64,000 bases of DNA from Flabesymbios commensalis (Eukaryota; Annelida; Polychaeta; Terebellida; Flabelligeridae). The notes beneath the pieces are model-generated. The model was not told where the DNA came from, searched no databases, and was given only the letters and a program-made list of their open reading frames with translations. Where the stretch lies: positions 782,107 to 846,106 of the forward strand of contig OZ024916.1 in NCBI GenBank assembly GCA_964017125.1, written 5' to 3'. Shown piece after piece: positions 34,318-44,600 of the stretch (within the stretch, counting starts at the first letter, position 1; each line of letters begins with the position of its first letter). Both the position numbers and the translations under genes were made by a program.

Positions 34318-34616
34318 TTAGCACCGCTGCCTTTCACGCCAGAGTTCGGGGTTCGGTTCCCGGTCTCGGCGGTTTGAAAGAAACAAAACTGTTTCTTCCC
34401 CATCCACGTGTAAAAGTTAGTATTGTGGGGAGCCTCCGTGACCGAGAGGTAGCGTGCTCGGCCTCAGACCGCCAGGGCTCGAATTTCGAATCCTGTGTCT
34501 GGAGGACAGTGTCATCTCAATCATCTCACCAGCCTCAGGAGGTTCTCCTGGCCCAGTTTAGCCTATATGTGCACAAAGGTGGCCTAAAGCCCGATTCATT
34601 TCATTTCATTTCATTT
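34294..34616 (+). mobile_element. Composite SINE with two tRNA-like heads, copy 1
   Basis: Flanked by 12-bp target duplications TGCGATCCGCCG (34282-34293 and 34617-34628). The first head is tRNA-Glu-like: GTAGAGGTTAGCACCGCTGC (A-box region), TTTCAC at the anticodon position, GGGGTTCGGTTCCCGGT (B-box). The second head, from about 34430, has CCTCCGTGACCGAGAGGTAG and AGGGCTCGAATTTCGAATCC. The body (CCAGTTTAGCCTATATGTGC, GGTGGCCTAAAGCCCGATTC) ends in TTTCATTTCATTT. No coding capacity; it would need a partner LINE to move. Confidence 0.9.
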
Positions 34617-34628
34617 TGCGATCCGCCG

Positions 34629-35950
34629 CAATGTAAATATTATGGTTCAGTGAAGCAAAGCTACCTAGCTCCTTTTCTATGTAAACGTGACTATATCATA
34701 TATATAGACATTTATTATGGCTCAATAAGCCTTGACAAAGATGACTAAAGACAAGGTATGACATAATAAGTAGAAATACAAATATAAAGTGTCACTTAGT
34801 TTGTGCAAGAATCCCTAATCATATGGATGAGAAAATGTCGTTGTCCAGAAGGGGTAATATCTGATACCCAAAAAAACGAGCAAGCAATATTGCCACTTGG
34901 GTCAATAATAGAAATGTAGCGCAGTCACTCACGAATGACATGCAAGCAATGTCTGGGGGCTTAATGTGTCACTCTAGATGACACACATGTATGCAAGGAA
35001 TAGGATAACTTTCGCATGCAGTTACATACTGTTGATAAAACTTCAATGGTATAGTAGTGCAGGCACTGATCCTTGACACCAGGTCTCTGACGTGGGATGA
35101 ATTAAGTCACTACTCTCATATATTGTGCGAAAGGCCACAGTGTTTCAGTATGAAATTACATTGCAAAACTGCGACCATCTGGGCATGTTTGCGGGCTAAT
35201 TTTTGAGTGAAGGAAAACACTTTCCATATCCCACCATGCCCTATCACCTAGAAATGAACATTTGCGCTGAAAAGAGACATTAAACAATATTCTACTACTA
35301 CTACTACCTACTAGAAAATTTAACAGGAGAGGAGGTAGCACGGAATAATGTAAATGTATACTGTGCATTCGATATGGACAATGAACAACTATAACACTTT
35401 CACAGTAGGCCTACCTGGCCTGAAAGTTTTCATAATAGATCAAAACGCATTGTGATATTTGCTTGTCGTAAAATATACATGTATATATACATATCTATAT
35501 CTATATCACTCTAGCTTATATTGCTTCTTGGTCTAAAACTACATGTTCTCCTAAGAGAATATATTCTCTCTAATCAGCTGGCCGCCTATCCGCCATCTAT
35601 GTTTTATACGCCAACTGGAAAATCCAATCTCAATAAAAAACGTCAAGTGCAGGTATCAATAAGATCTTGAGATTCTTTTCCTACTGCTATTATCGACGTA
35701 TCAAAGGTGTTATGAACAACTGAATAGCCAACAAAAGGCTTTGTCCACACGCTTGTCGAAAACATCAAATATTGATTCCCAAATTAACTTTCTAAAAATA
35801 ATCTGTAGGCCTATCTGGCTTTTGACAGATGCAGGGACTACTCAACTAAGAGTAGGCCTATGACTCGAGCTGTGTGGAAATGAATGACACCTTCGCACAT
35901 AACAAAATACAATTGAATAAGTTATATGCGACAGGCCAAAGCTCAATGCC
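34629..35950. other. Non-coding stretch
   Basis: No gene recognised. Near 35225-35310 a phrase ending ACATTAAACAATATTCTACT followed by a short (CTA)n run looks like the tail of another SINE, but no head is visible. The word TAGGCCTA recurs near 35405, 35806 and 35853. Confidence 0.4.
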
Positions 35951-36062
35951 ATTTGCTCAATCACAACACAGTTGACCACCAAAATGTAGTGACAGAAGAC
36001 TATGATGAAGTTCTGACTCAGTTTTTAAAGGGTGAAAACATCCGTATTTGCACTTCGTTTCC

Positions 36063-36486
36063 AAACATGAAGAAGCTGATGTTATTTTGACACAACGGGT
36101 CATGTACATAGGACACAACAAGTCAAGAATAACTTTGATTGCAGATGACACTGATGTTTTAATGAAAGGTGCTGTGCCGAAATAGTAACGTCATTACTAT
36201 TTCAGCACAGCCTTTATTAAGAGATCAATTTTAAGTACGCCTCGCGTCAAAATTGTTCTATTTCTGCTCTTCTGGTATGCCATTATTGAAACCAGAATCA
36301 AAATTGTCCAATGATAATGCAATCCCTTATAATACGGTGGAACCTGTATATATATTCCAGCAACCATTAGAAAATATGAAGAAATATCTTCGCAGATCTA
36401 TACTCCTTCTTCGTGCCGTAAGTGGATGTGATACTGTGGCATCAACTTATAGATTTGGTATATATATAGTCAATCTATGGCACTAA
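36063..36486 (+). pseudogene. Remnant of an invertebrate multi-copy gene with HEEAD and GCDT motifs
   Basis: At 36063-36173 the frame reads KHEEADVILTQRVMYIGHNK then ends IADDTDVLM. About 90 codons later, in the open frame 36253-36486, it reads LLLRAVSGCDTVASTYRFGI. The HEEAD(T/V)...DTDV pair followed by H/R-A-x-S/T-GCDT is characteristic of a large family in invertebrate genomes whose members often end in a tesmin-like CXC region; a CXC-like piece lies at 38288-38374. The acidic pattern recalls PIN/FEN-like nucleases, which is only my inference. The two pieces lie in different frames and a 50-bp hairpin (36165-36214) sits between them, so this copy is broken or interrupted. Whether the family is host or transposon-derived I cannot say. 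Confidence 0.65.
36165..36214. repeat. Short hairpin GGTGCTGTGCCGAAATAGTA
   Basis: Arms GGTGCTGTGCCGAAATAGTA and TACTATTTCAGCACAGCC are near-inverse, loop ACGTCA-like. It lies directly after the DTDV motif, so it may be a small insertion into the gene remnant. Confidence 0.75.
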
Positions 36487-36489
36487 AAT

Positions 36490-37429
36490 GTTTTCTGCCT
36501 GACAGAAATTTGTAAGATAACTATTGACTCAGCGAAGGTAAAAAAGGCTTTAATGGATTGTTCCTTAATTGCCACGAGAAACACCTATGGTAAAAGTTTC
36601 ATGCAAATCCGTTCATTACTCTATAACGAATCCTGCTGACCGGCAGATAAACCAACACGACCAGGATGTGTAGTGTACATAACGCCAATGGAAGCAAACC
36701 AAATTATACTAAAACATAAACTAGGCTAGGCCCTACAGGTGTCTCACTTTGTCACTTTGATTACAATATACATTTATTTTGGCTTCTTACAGCCACTGAC
36801 AGGTGCAGTGGTCCAGAGTTCAATACATCTTGCTAAAGATATATGCCTACTATTCCCTAATTTTAATAGCAATCATTTAAAACACTTTTGAGAGTTAAGC
36901 GCACAGCTCCCAGGTACAAATTACTAGTTTAGACAAAGTTTTCAATTTGTCTCATTCTGATAATATTGATAGGGCTACTATTTTAATGATTTTTACAATG
37001 TAACTTTAGTCTAGTGATTGTAATGTAGTTTCTCATATATAAACACTAGAACATCTGGCGTGTTTTTGGCATGTTGCTGCTGTAGAATTTGTCTCGCTCC
37101 TATCTGCAGCAGACAATTTCAAATGAATAAATATACTGTTTGTTATATCAGTCAGTGTTTATATTATTGCGCATTCCAAGTACCAGTATATAGATACATA
37201 ATCACTATGAAGCCTATACTAATGTGAAAGAGCTACGACGTCGCTTACGCTAATTATAATATTTCCACATACAATGACTTTTCACAAATACGCCCACAGG
37301 AAGATTTACATGTACATGTTCATCACGATGTATTATATAATGCTTTAGTGGATCAGCAACAACATATTGCTAATTTTAAAGAAACATAGCTACTGTGATA
37401 ACCATTATTATTTTGTCAGCTTTCAAATT
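36490..37429. other. Non-coding stretch
   Basis: No recognised gene, repeat or RNA. It may be an intron or insertion between the HEEAD/GCDT piece and the CXC piece. Confidence 0.4.
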
Positions 37430-37810
37430 TATTTTGGCGGCCATTTTGTATTTTTGACATATCTAATTGTCAACTTAAAAACTGAAATGGATGGCAAAAA
37501 CTTATGCTTAGACACAAATATTACAATTCTATGATCTGAATTAGTTCAAAGTTCTGTATCTTTGTTTTCGGATTTCAAATTTTAGTTTGGCGGGCATTTT
37601 CTTCTCTTTGTACAGCTATATCTGATTTTGAGCAGTAATTTAACCCTTGAAATGGATTCTCGGATGCTCAAAACAAGAACGTTCTATGCGTATAGAACGT
37701 CCTTGCTCAAAACATATGTTCTGCCACCAAGATCAGAATTATTAGCTCAAAAGTTCTGTATCTTTCATATTTAACCGCCATCTTTGCGGCCATCTTGGAT
37801 TTTAAAAAGC
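37430..37810. repeat. GGCCAT-module repeat, diverged copy
   Basis: Cores TTGGCGGCCATTTTGTATTT (37435), TTTGGCGGGCATTTTC (37588) and TTGCGGCCATCTTGGATTTT (37783) are spaced about 150-200 bp, each preceded by AGTTCAAAGTTCTGTATCTT-like text. A short palindrome GTTCTATGCGTATAGAAC lies at 37681. Confidence 0.65.
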
Positions 37811-37897
37811 GAAGAAGTAAACACCCACCGGTTTTGGGTACTAAACAGTATATACTAGTCAAGGACAATTTTGCAAGGTCAGAGGCTGGCCCACGTA

Positions 37898-38006
37898 CCC
37901 AGCAAACATGAGATGTTGGCCCAACGTTGGCTTACTGTTGGGCCAACGTTGTAGACGGTGGGTCAACAGTAAACCAACGTTGGGCCAACGTTTCATGTTT
38001 GCTGGG
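37898..38006. mobile_element. 109-bp foldback MITE with CCCAGCAAACA ends, copy 2
   Basis: Starts CCCAGCAAACATGAGATGTT and ends GTTTCATGTTTGCTGGG. Inner arms GTTGGCCCAACGTTGG and inverse, centre GTTGTAGACGGTGGGTC. Same length as the 13828 copy but with different inner sequence. Confidence 0.9.
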
Positions 38007-38157
38007 ACTAGACAATACCTCACGTCGGATCAGAGAAGTCGCTCCCCCAGATATGCCCACGCCCAATCTATGAAATGATTACATCGAGGCTCGGCAGATA
38101 TTCTATGAGCGGGCTAGGAACATGGGTTATCTCTTCGTCTTCCATTGCTGAATAATA

Positions 38158-38172
38158 GCCCCCCCCCCCCCC
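38158..38172. repeat. Poly-C run
   Basis: A run of about 14 C. Length is likely to be variable and prone to sequencing error. Confidence 0.85.
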
Positions 38173-38229
38173 TGCTTTGCACCCAACTGATCAGGGTTTA
38201 TACCATTCGGAAGGCAGTGCAGTGCTTTT

Positions 38230-38374
38230 ACCTGCGATTGTACCTCAAGGCACTCCTCTGGCTCCCGCTGATCTACTCAAATTAAGTGTGGCAGTTGTAG
38301 TGAATATCTATGTTCAAGCAAGAGGCACAGTAAGGCGAATGGACTAAAGTGCACCCTTTTCTGCAACTGCAAAG
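38230..38374 (+). pseudogene. CXC (tesmin/TSO1-like) cysteine-rich remnant
   Basis: 38288-38374 reads CGSCSEYLCSSKRHSKANG then LKCTLFCNCK. The spacing of the cysteines and GLKCTxxCxCK match the CRC/CXC zinc-binding module. Just upstream, in another frame, PLAPADLLKLS resembles the proline-rich lead-in usual in the HEEAD/GCDT family. It probably belongs with 36063-36486, 1.8 kb upstream, with a foldback element (37898-38006) and GGCCAT modules in between. One expected cysteine is H or S here. Not expected to be functional. Confidence 0.6.
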
Positions 38375-38438
38375 TAGTTAGGCAGATTAGCATAACAAAC
38401 GTGCAAATCCAGGGGAAAGTGCCAAAATTGGCAGGGAG

Positions 38439-38640
38439 TTAGGGTTTAGTACATAGAAAAGCATCTAGGGTGGACGCAAGTGGACCCACCAACATAGCGG
38501 CCATTTTAAACAAAGCCGAAATGCCCGCCATCCGGCTGCGTGAAAAATGCAATTTTTGAGCCAATTGCCGTAGAATGCTGTGTAATACCTCTTTTGGTAG
38601 GTTTTGGAGTATGAGGAATCCATTTAGCAAGGTCATCTAT
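38439..38640 (-). repeat. Diverged GGCCAT module
   Basis: Reverse-strand frame (38439-38636) contains NGFLILQNLPKEVLHSILRQ, which lines up with NGLLVCITMRKVVLHDILSQ of the 31-kb module. DNA core ATAGCGGCCATTTTAAAC. The repeat translates similarly over long divergence, but no complete gene is visible. Confidence 0.5.
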
Positions 38641-38935
38641 CAGTTTCAGTGAGCGAAGAAAAGTATGTTTATTCATGTAACCTTGTAATCATTTTTATAT
38701 TCTTCCCGACTGAAAATGTTCCAATGTGATCGACAAATAAAAGGTAACAAATAAATAAAAAAGACTCACCATAGGTTTAACAATGTTTAATAACATACAT
38801 TCATCTTCTTAGCTCAAGTAAGTAGACAAGGTCAGGCTATATCATTAACCGGCCATGAATTAAAACAATAAAGCAACAGGAACTGTCCAGGAGTCATTGT
38901 TACAGCACGAGCCCTGGCAAAAGCACAGTGAGAAA

Positions 38936-39130
38936 TGAAATAAAATGAATCGGGCTTTAGGCCACCTTTGTGCACATATAGGCTAAACTGGGCCAGGAGA
39001 ACCTTCTGAGGATGGTGAGATTATTGAGATGACACTGTCCTCCAGTCACAGAATTCGAAATTCGAACCCTGGCGGTCTGAGGCCGAGCACGCTACCTCTC
39101 GGTCACGGAGGCTCCCCACAATACTGACTA
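38936..39130 (-). mobile_element. SINE copy 2, 5'-truncated (second head and body only)
   Basis: Inverse of the second half of 34294-34616. Flanked by 14-bp target duplications AGCACAGTGAGAAA (38922-38935 and 39131-39144). The tail side reads AATGAAATAAAATGAATCGG. The first, Glu-like head is absent, and the duplications abut the truncated end, so it inserted in this form. Confidence 0.9.
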
Positions 39131-39259
39131 GCACAGTGAGAAAAGGATTGCAAGAATAAATAATAGCTGTCACATGAACTGAATTAGTGTTTTGATAATA
39201 TTGTCAAACAGATTATGCTCCCTGTTCCCTTTCATCATACAAAATCGCATCCATCGCTT

Positions 39260-39990
39260 GCTAAGATTCTTATTTCAATAAAGTTTTTGTGATTTAAACA
39301 TTACATCGCTATTTACCTTGCATAGGCCAAACAAGCTGAAAAATGCATTTTGGCGGCCATCTTCTATCTGTGAACTCTAATGACAAAAACAATGCTATAA
39401 ATGGACTGCTGGTGTGCATTACTATCAGACAAGTGGTATTACTTGACATTCTGAGTCAAATTGTTCAAAAGTTAGGTTTTATCATGCAGTAGCGCCCATA
39501 TTGGCAGCCATTTTGGCGGCCATCTTGGATTTCTCAGTTAGGTCAAGGATAGTCGCTTGCTATCCGCTGTGATAATTATCATGGGGATCCTAATGATGTT
39601 ATATCTACCGTAATTCTTAATACAAACCATGTAAATAATTACTAAAAGTGGTGTCACTTGACATTCTAGTCTCAATATATAAAATTAACATTTTTTCTGT
39701 GAAATAGCGGCCATTTTGGCGGCCATCTTGAATCTGTGCACTCCGATTACAAATTAAATGCCAGAAATGGCCTGCTGATGTACATTACTATCAAAAAAAT
39801 GGTATTACATGATATTCTAAGACAAATAGTTCAAAAGTTAGGTTTTATCATATGTTGTGGCCGTCTTGGCGGCCATCTTGGCGGCCATCTTGGATTTCTA
39901 GGTTAGCTCAAGAATTTTCGCTTGCTATCCGGCTGATATTTATTACAGAGTTCCTAATGATGTAAAATCCACCATAAAAAAACTTTATCA
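39260..39990. repeat. GGCCAT-module repeat, inverted copy
   Basis: The inverse, diverged counterpart of 31030-31745. Cores TTTTGGCGGCCATCTTCTAT (39349), CATTTTGGCGGCCATCTTGG (39509), TTTTGGCGGCCATCTTGAAT (39712) and a doubled core at 39868-39896 are spaced about 155-205 bp. Starts near CTTATTTCAATAAAGTTTTT. Confidence 0.8.
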
Positions 39991-40041
39991 TTCCAAGCAG
40001 GGTTTGGCTAAAATATCAGCTTTGGCACCCTGATTATAGGA

Positions 40042-40765
40042 GTGTTCTGGTGGGTTTATCCCTAATGTTTTAATGTGCCGTGTTTGCTGGGGGTGTTCTG
40101 GTGGGCTAATCCTTAATGTTTTATTGTGCCGTGTTTGCTAGGAATGTTCTGGTTGCCTAATCCTTAATGTTTTATTGTGCCGTGTTTGCTAGGAGTGTTC
40201 TGGTGGGTTTATCATTAATGTTTTAATGTGCCGTGTTTGCTAGGAGTGTTCTGGTGGGTTTATCCTTAATGTTTTAATGTGCCGTGTTTGCTGGGGGTGT
40301 TCTGGTGGGCTAATCCTTAATGTTTTATTGTGCCGTGTTTGCTAGGAATGTTCTGGTTGCCTAATCCTTAATGTTTTATTGTGCCGTGTTTGCTAGGAGT
40401 GTTCTGGTGGGTTGTTTTAATGTGCCGTGTTTGCTGGGGGTGTTCTGGTGGGCTAATCCTTAATGTTTTATTGTGCCGTGTTTGCTAGGAATGTTCTGGT
40501 TGCCTAATCCTTAATGTTTTATTGTGCCGTGTTTGCTAGGAGTGTTCTGGTGGGTTTATCATTAATGTTTTAATGTGCCGTGTTCGCTGGGTGTGTTCTG
40601 GTGGGTTAATCATTAATGTTTTAATGTGCCGTGTTTGCTGGGAGTGTTCTGGTGGGTTTATCCCTAATGTTTTAATGTGCCGTGTTTGCTGGGTGTGTTC
40701 TGGTGGGTTTATCCCTAATGTTTTAATGTGCCGTGTTTGTTGGGAGTGTTCTGGTGGGTTGATCC
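40042..40765. repeat. 51-bp satellite carrying a foldback-element end
   Basis: About 14 units of GTGTTCTGGTGGGTTTATCC then TTAATGTTTTAATGTGCCGT and GTTTGCTGGG. Units alternate in a three-type pattern (GGGCTAATCC, TGCCTAATCC, GGGTTTATC). The unit contains TGTTTGCTGGG, the terminus of the 109-bp foldback family. Forward and reverse open frames (40573-40782, 40536-40808) are artefacts of a multiple-of-three unit. Confidence 0.95.
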
Positions 40766-40998
40766 TTAAAGCGCTAAATTGAAAAAAAAACTTTAAATTT
40801 TCACCCATGCGAAGTTATGTCTCCCTACCGCGACCCACAACTTCAAATGAGGGAAAACTACCCCTATTTTTTAATTTGAGACCAAACAGTTGCAAAGTTT
40901 GCAGTTTAAACGCTCATTTAGTTCCCAATAACGGTGATTTGATCATCTAATAAAATGGCTTAAAAACGACTATAGTCTCGCTTTGCGTTGTAATGGTA
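40766..40998. repeat. CACTTGAAGTTGTG element, fullest copy
   Basis: TTAAAGCGCTAAATTG, then TTTTCACCCATGCGAAGTTA, CTCCCTACCGCGACCCACAA, CTTCAAATGAGGGAAAAC, GAGACCAAACAGTTGC, GTTCCCAATAACGGTGATTT, ACGACTATAGTCTCGC and TTGCGTTGTAATGGTAAC. A TTAA starts it; the right TTAA is not conserved. Non-coding. Confidence 0.65.
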
Positions 40999-40999
40999 A

Positions 41000-41107
41000 C
41001 CCAGCGAACACAAAACATTTGTACAACATTTATACAACTTGGCCCAACGTCTTCGACGTTGGACCAACATTGCATAAATGCTATACAAATGTTTTGTGTT
41101 TGCTGGG
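41000..41107. mobile_element. 108-bp foldback MITE with CCCAGCRAACA ends, copy 3
   Basis: CCCAGCGAACACAAAACATT at the left, AATGTTTTGTGTTTGCTGGG at the right; centre CAACGTCTTCGACGTTG. It follows the preceding element with no gap. Confidence 0.9.
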
Positions 41108-41616
41108 AAGGTTGAAGGGAGGAGTGTTTACACGCACCCTCTCACCGCGCCTTCTCATATGTTCACTATCCAGCTATGTGGAATGGCCTCCATTGTGCCT
41201 CACACGTGGGTGGCGCTCATTAAAAACAAGTCACCACCTCACACAACACAAAATGCCAGAGTATGGCCAGAGTATATCGCTATTTTATCTTCATTGCTAG
41301 AATGCGTTTCTGTTTTCTGCAACAACCAGAATATTGCGCTATTTTTGCAATGTATATAGTATTCACATAGTTAGTAGCTGGTGATTTTGGTGCCTGGATT
41401 TAGATGACGTAGAACACAAAGTGTGGCTCTGTCATCATATGATCACATACTGACCTTTTGACCTCTATGTCGCGTCACATTCCAGTTGTACTAGTTTTCC
41501 TCGTTATTCTTGTTCACACTCCTCTTAATGCTATTAGGCATACATTCTTCCTCTTCTGTAAATTTATGTCGTAAATAGTGTTTTTCAACAATTTTTAGTG
41601 GTTGCGATGAACATAT
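41108..41616. other. Non-coding stretch before the large satellite
   Basis: Two overlapping forward open frames (40983-41300, 41078-41359) have no recognised domain. No repeat is recognised. Confidence 0.4.
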
Positions 41617-44600
41617 ACCTTGTCCTGCTGATTCCCATCCTAACCCTTGTTCTGCTGACTCTCGTCCTAACCCTTGTCCTGCTGACTCTCATCCTAACCC
41701 TTGTCCTGCTGACTCTCGTCCTAACCCTTGTCTTGCTGACTCCCATCCTAACCCTTGTCTTGCTGACTCTCATCCTAACCCTTGTCCTGCTGACTCTCAT
41801 CCTAAACCTTGTCTTGCTGACTCCCATCCTAATCCTTGTCTTGCTGACTCTCATCCCAACCCTTGTCTTGCTGACTCTCATCCTAACCCTTGTCCTGCTG
41901 ACTCCCATCCTAACCCTTGTCCTGCTGACTCCCATCCTAACTCTTGTCTTGCTGACTCCCATCCTAACCCTTGTCTTGCTGACTCCCATCCTAACCCTTG
42001 TCTTGCTGACTCCCATCCTAACCCTTGTCTTGCTGACTCCCATCCTAACCCTTGTCCTGCTGACTCCCATCCTAACCCTTGTCCTGCTGACTCCTATCCT
42101 AACCCTTGTCTTGCTGACTCTCATCCTAACCCTTGTCTTGCTGACTCTCATCCTAACCCTTGTCCTGCTGACTCTCATCCTAAACCTTGTCTTGCTGACT
42201 CCCATCCTAATCCTTGTCTTGCTGACTCTCATCCCAACCCTTGTCTTGCTGACTCTCATCCTAACCCTTGTCTTGCTGACTCCCATCCTAAACCTTGTCC
42301 TGCTGACTCCCATCCTAACCCTTGTCCTGCTGATTCCCATCCTAACCCTTGTCCTGCTGACTCCCATCCCAACCCTTGTCCTGCTGACTCCCATCCTAAC
42401 CCTTGTCCTGCTGATTCCCATCCTAACCCTTGTCTTGCTGACTCTCATCCTAACCCTTGTCTTGCTGACTCCCATCCTAACCCTTGTCCTGCTGATTCCC
42501 ATCCTAACCCTTGTCCTGCTGACTCCCATCCCAACCCTTGTCCTGCTGACTCCCATCCTAACCCTTGTCCTGCTGATTCCCATCCTAACCCTTGTCCTGC
42601 TGACTCTCATCCTAACCCTTGTCCTGCTGACTCTCATCCTAACCCTTGTCCTGCTGACTCTCATCCTAACCTTGTCTTGCTGACTCTCATCCTAACCCTT
42701 GTCCTGCTGACTCTCATCCTAACCTTGTCTTGCTGACTCCCATCCTAACCCTTGTCCTGCTGACTCCCATCCTAACCCTTGTCTTGCTGACTCCCATCCT
42801 AACCCTTGTCTTGCTGACTCCCATCCTAACCCTTGTCCTGCTGACTCTCATCCTAACCCTTGTCCTGCTGACTCTCATCCTAACCTTGTCTTGCTGACTC
42901 CCATCCTAACCCTTGTCCTGCTGACTCCCATCCTAACCCTTGTCTTGCTGACTCCCATCCTAACCCTTGTCTTGCTGACTCCCATCCTAACCCTTGTCTT
43001 GCTAACTCTCATCCTAACCCTTGTCCTGCTGACTCTCATCCTAACCCTTGTCCTGCTGACTCTCATCCTAACCTTGTCTTGCTGACTCCCATCCTAACCC
43101 TTGTCCTGCTGACTCCCATCCTAACCCTTGTCTTGCTGACTCCCATCCTCACCCTTGTCTTGCTGACTCCCATCCTAACCCTTGTCCTGCTGACTCCCAT
43201 CCTAACCCTTGTCCTGCTGACTCTCATCCTAAACCTTGTCTTGCTGACTCCCATCCTAACCCTTGTCTTGCTGACTCTCATCCTAACCCTTGTCTTGCTG
43301 ACTCTCATCCTAACCCTTGTCCTGCTGACTCCCATCCTAACCCTTGTCCTGCTGACTCCCATCCTAACCCTTGTCCTGCTGACTCCCATCCCAACCCTTG
43401 TCCTGCTGACTCCCATCCTTACCCTTGTCCTGCTGATTCCCATCCTAACCCTTGTCTTGCTGACTCCCATTCTAACCCTTGTCCAGCTGACTCTCATCCT
43501 AACCCTTGTCCTGCTGACTCTCATCCTAACCTTGTCTTGCTGACTCCCATCCTAACCCTTGTCCTGCTGACTCCCATCCTAACCCTTGTCTTGCTGACTC
43601 CCATCCTAACCCTTGTCTTGCTGACTCTCATCCTAACCCTTGTCCTGCTGACTCTCATCCTAACCTTGTCTTGCTGACTCCCATCCTAACCCTTGTCCTG
43701 CTGACTCTCGTCCTAACCCTTGTCCTGCTGACTCCCATCCTAACCCATGTCTTGCTGACTCCCATCCTAACCCTTGTCCTGCTGACTCCCATCCTAACCC
43801 TTGTCCTGCTGACTCCCATCCTAACCCTTGTCCTGCTGACTCCCATCCTAACCCTTGTCCTGCTGACTCCCATCCTAACCCTTGTCCTGCTGACTCCTAT
43901 CCTAACCCTTGTCCTGCTGACTCCCATCCTAACCCTTGTCTTGCTGACTCCCATCCTAACCCTTGTCTTGCTGACTCCCATCCTAACCCTTGTCCTGCTG
44001 ACTCCCATCCTAACCCTTGTCCTGCTGACTCCCATCCTAACCCTTGTCCTGCTGACTCCCATCCTAACCCTTGTCCTGCTGACTCCCATCCTAACCCTTG
44101 TCCTGCTGACTCCCATCCAAACCCTTGTCTTGCTAACTCCCATCCTAACCCTTGTCTTGCTGACTCCCATCCTAACCCTTGTCCTGCTGACTCCCATCCT
44201 AACCCTTGTCCTGCTGACTCCCATCCTAACCCTTGTCCTGCTGACTCCCATCCTAACCCTTGTCCTGCTGACTCCCATCCTAACCCTTGTCCTGCTGACT
44301 CCTATCCTAACCCTTGTCCTGCTGACTCCCATCCTAACCCTTGTCTTGCTGACTCCCATCCTAACCCTTGTCTTGCTGACTCCCATCCTAACCCTTGTCC
44401 TGCTGACTCTCATCCTAACCCTTGTCCTGCTGACTCTCATCCTAACCTTGTCTTGCTGACTCCCATCCTAACCCTTGTCCTGCTGACTCCCATCCTAACC
44501 CTTGTCTTGCTGACTCCCATCCCAACCCTTGTCCTGCTGACTCCCATCCTAAACATTGTCTTGCTGACTCCCATCCTAACCCTTGTCCTGCTGACTCTCA

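Noticed and set aside
34302-34371. Functional tRNA-Glu gene
   Set aside because: It is the head of a SINE with target duplications and body; the acceptor stem does not pair well.
34116-34403. Reverse-strand 95-codon frame
   Set aside because: Antisense reading of SINE head and repeat flank.
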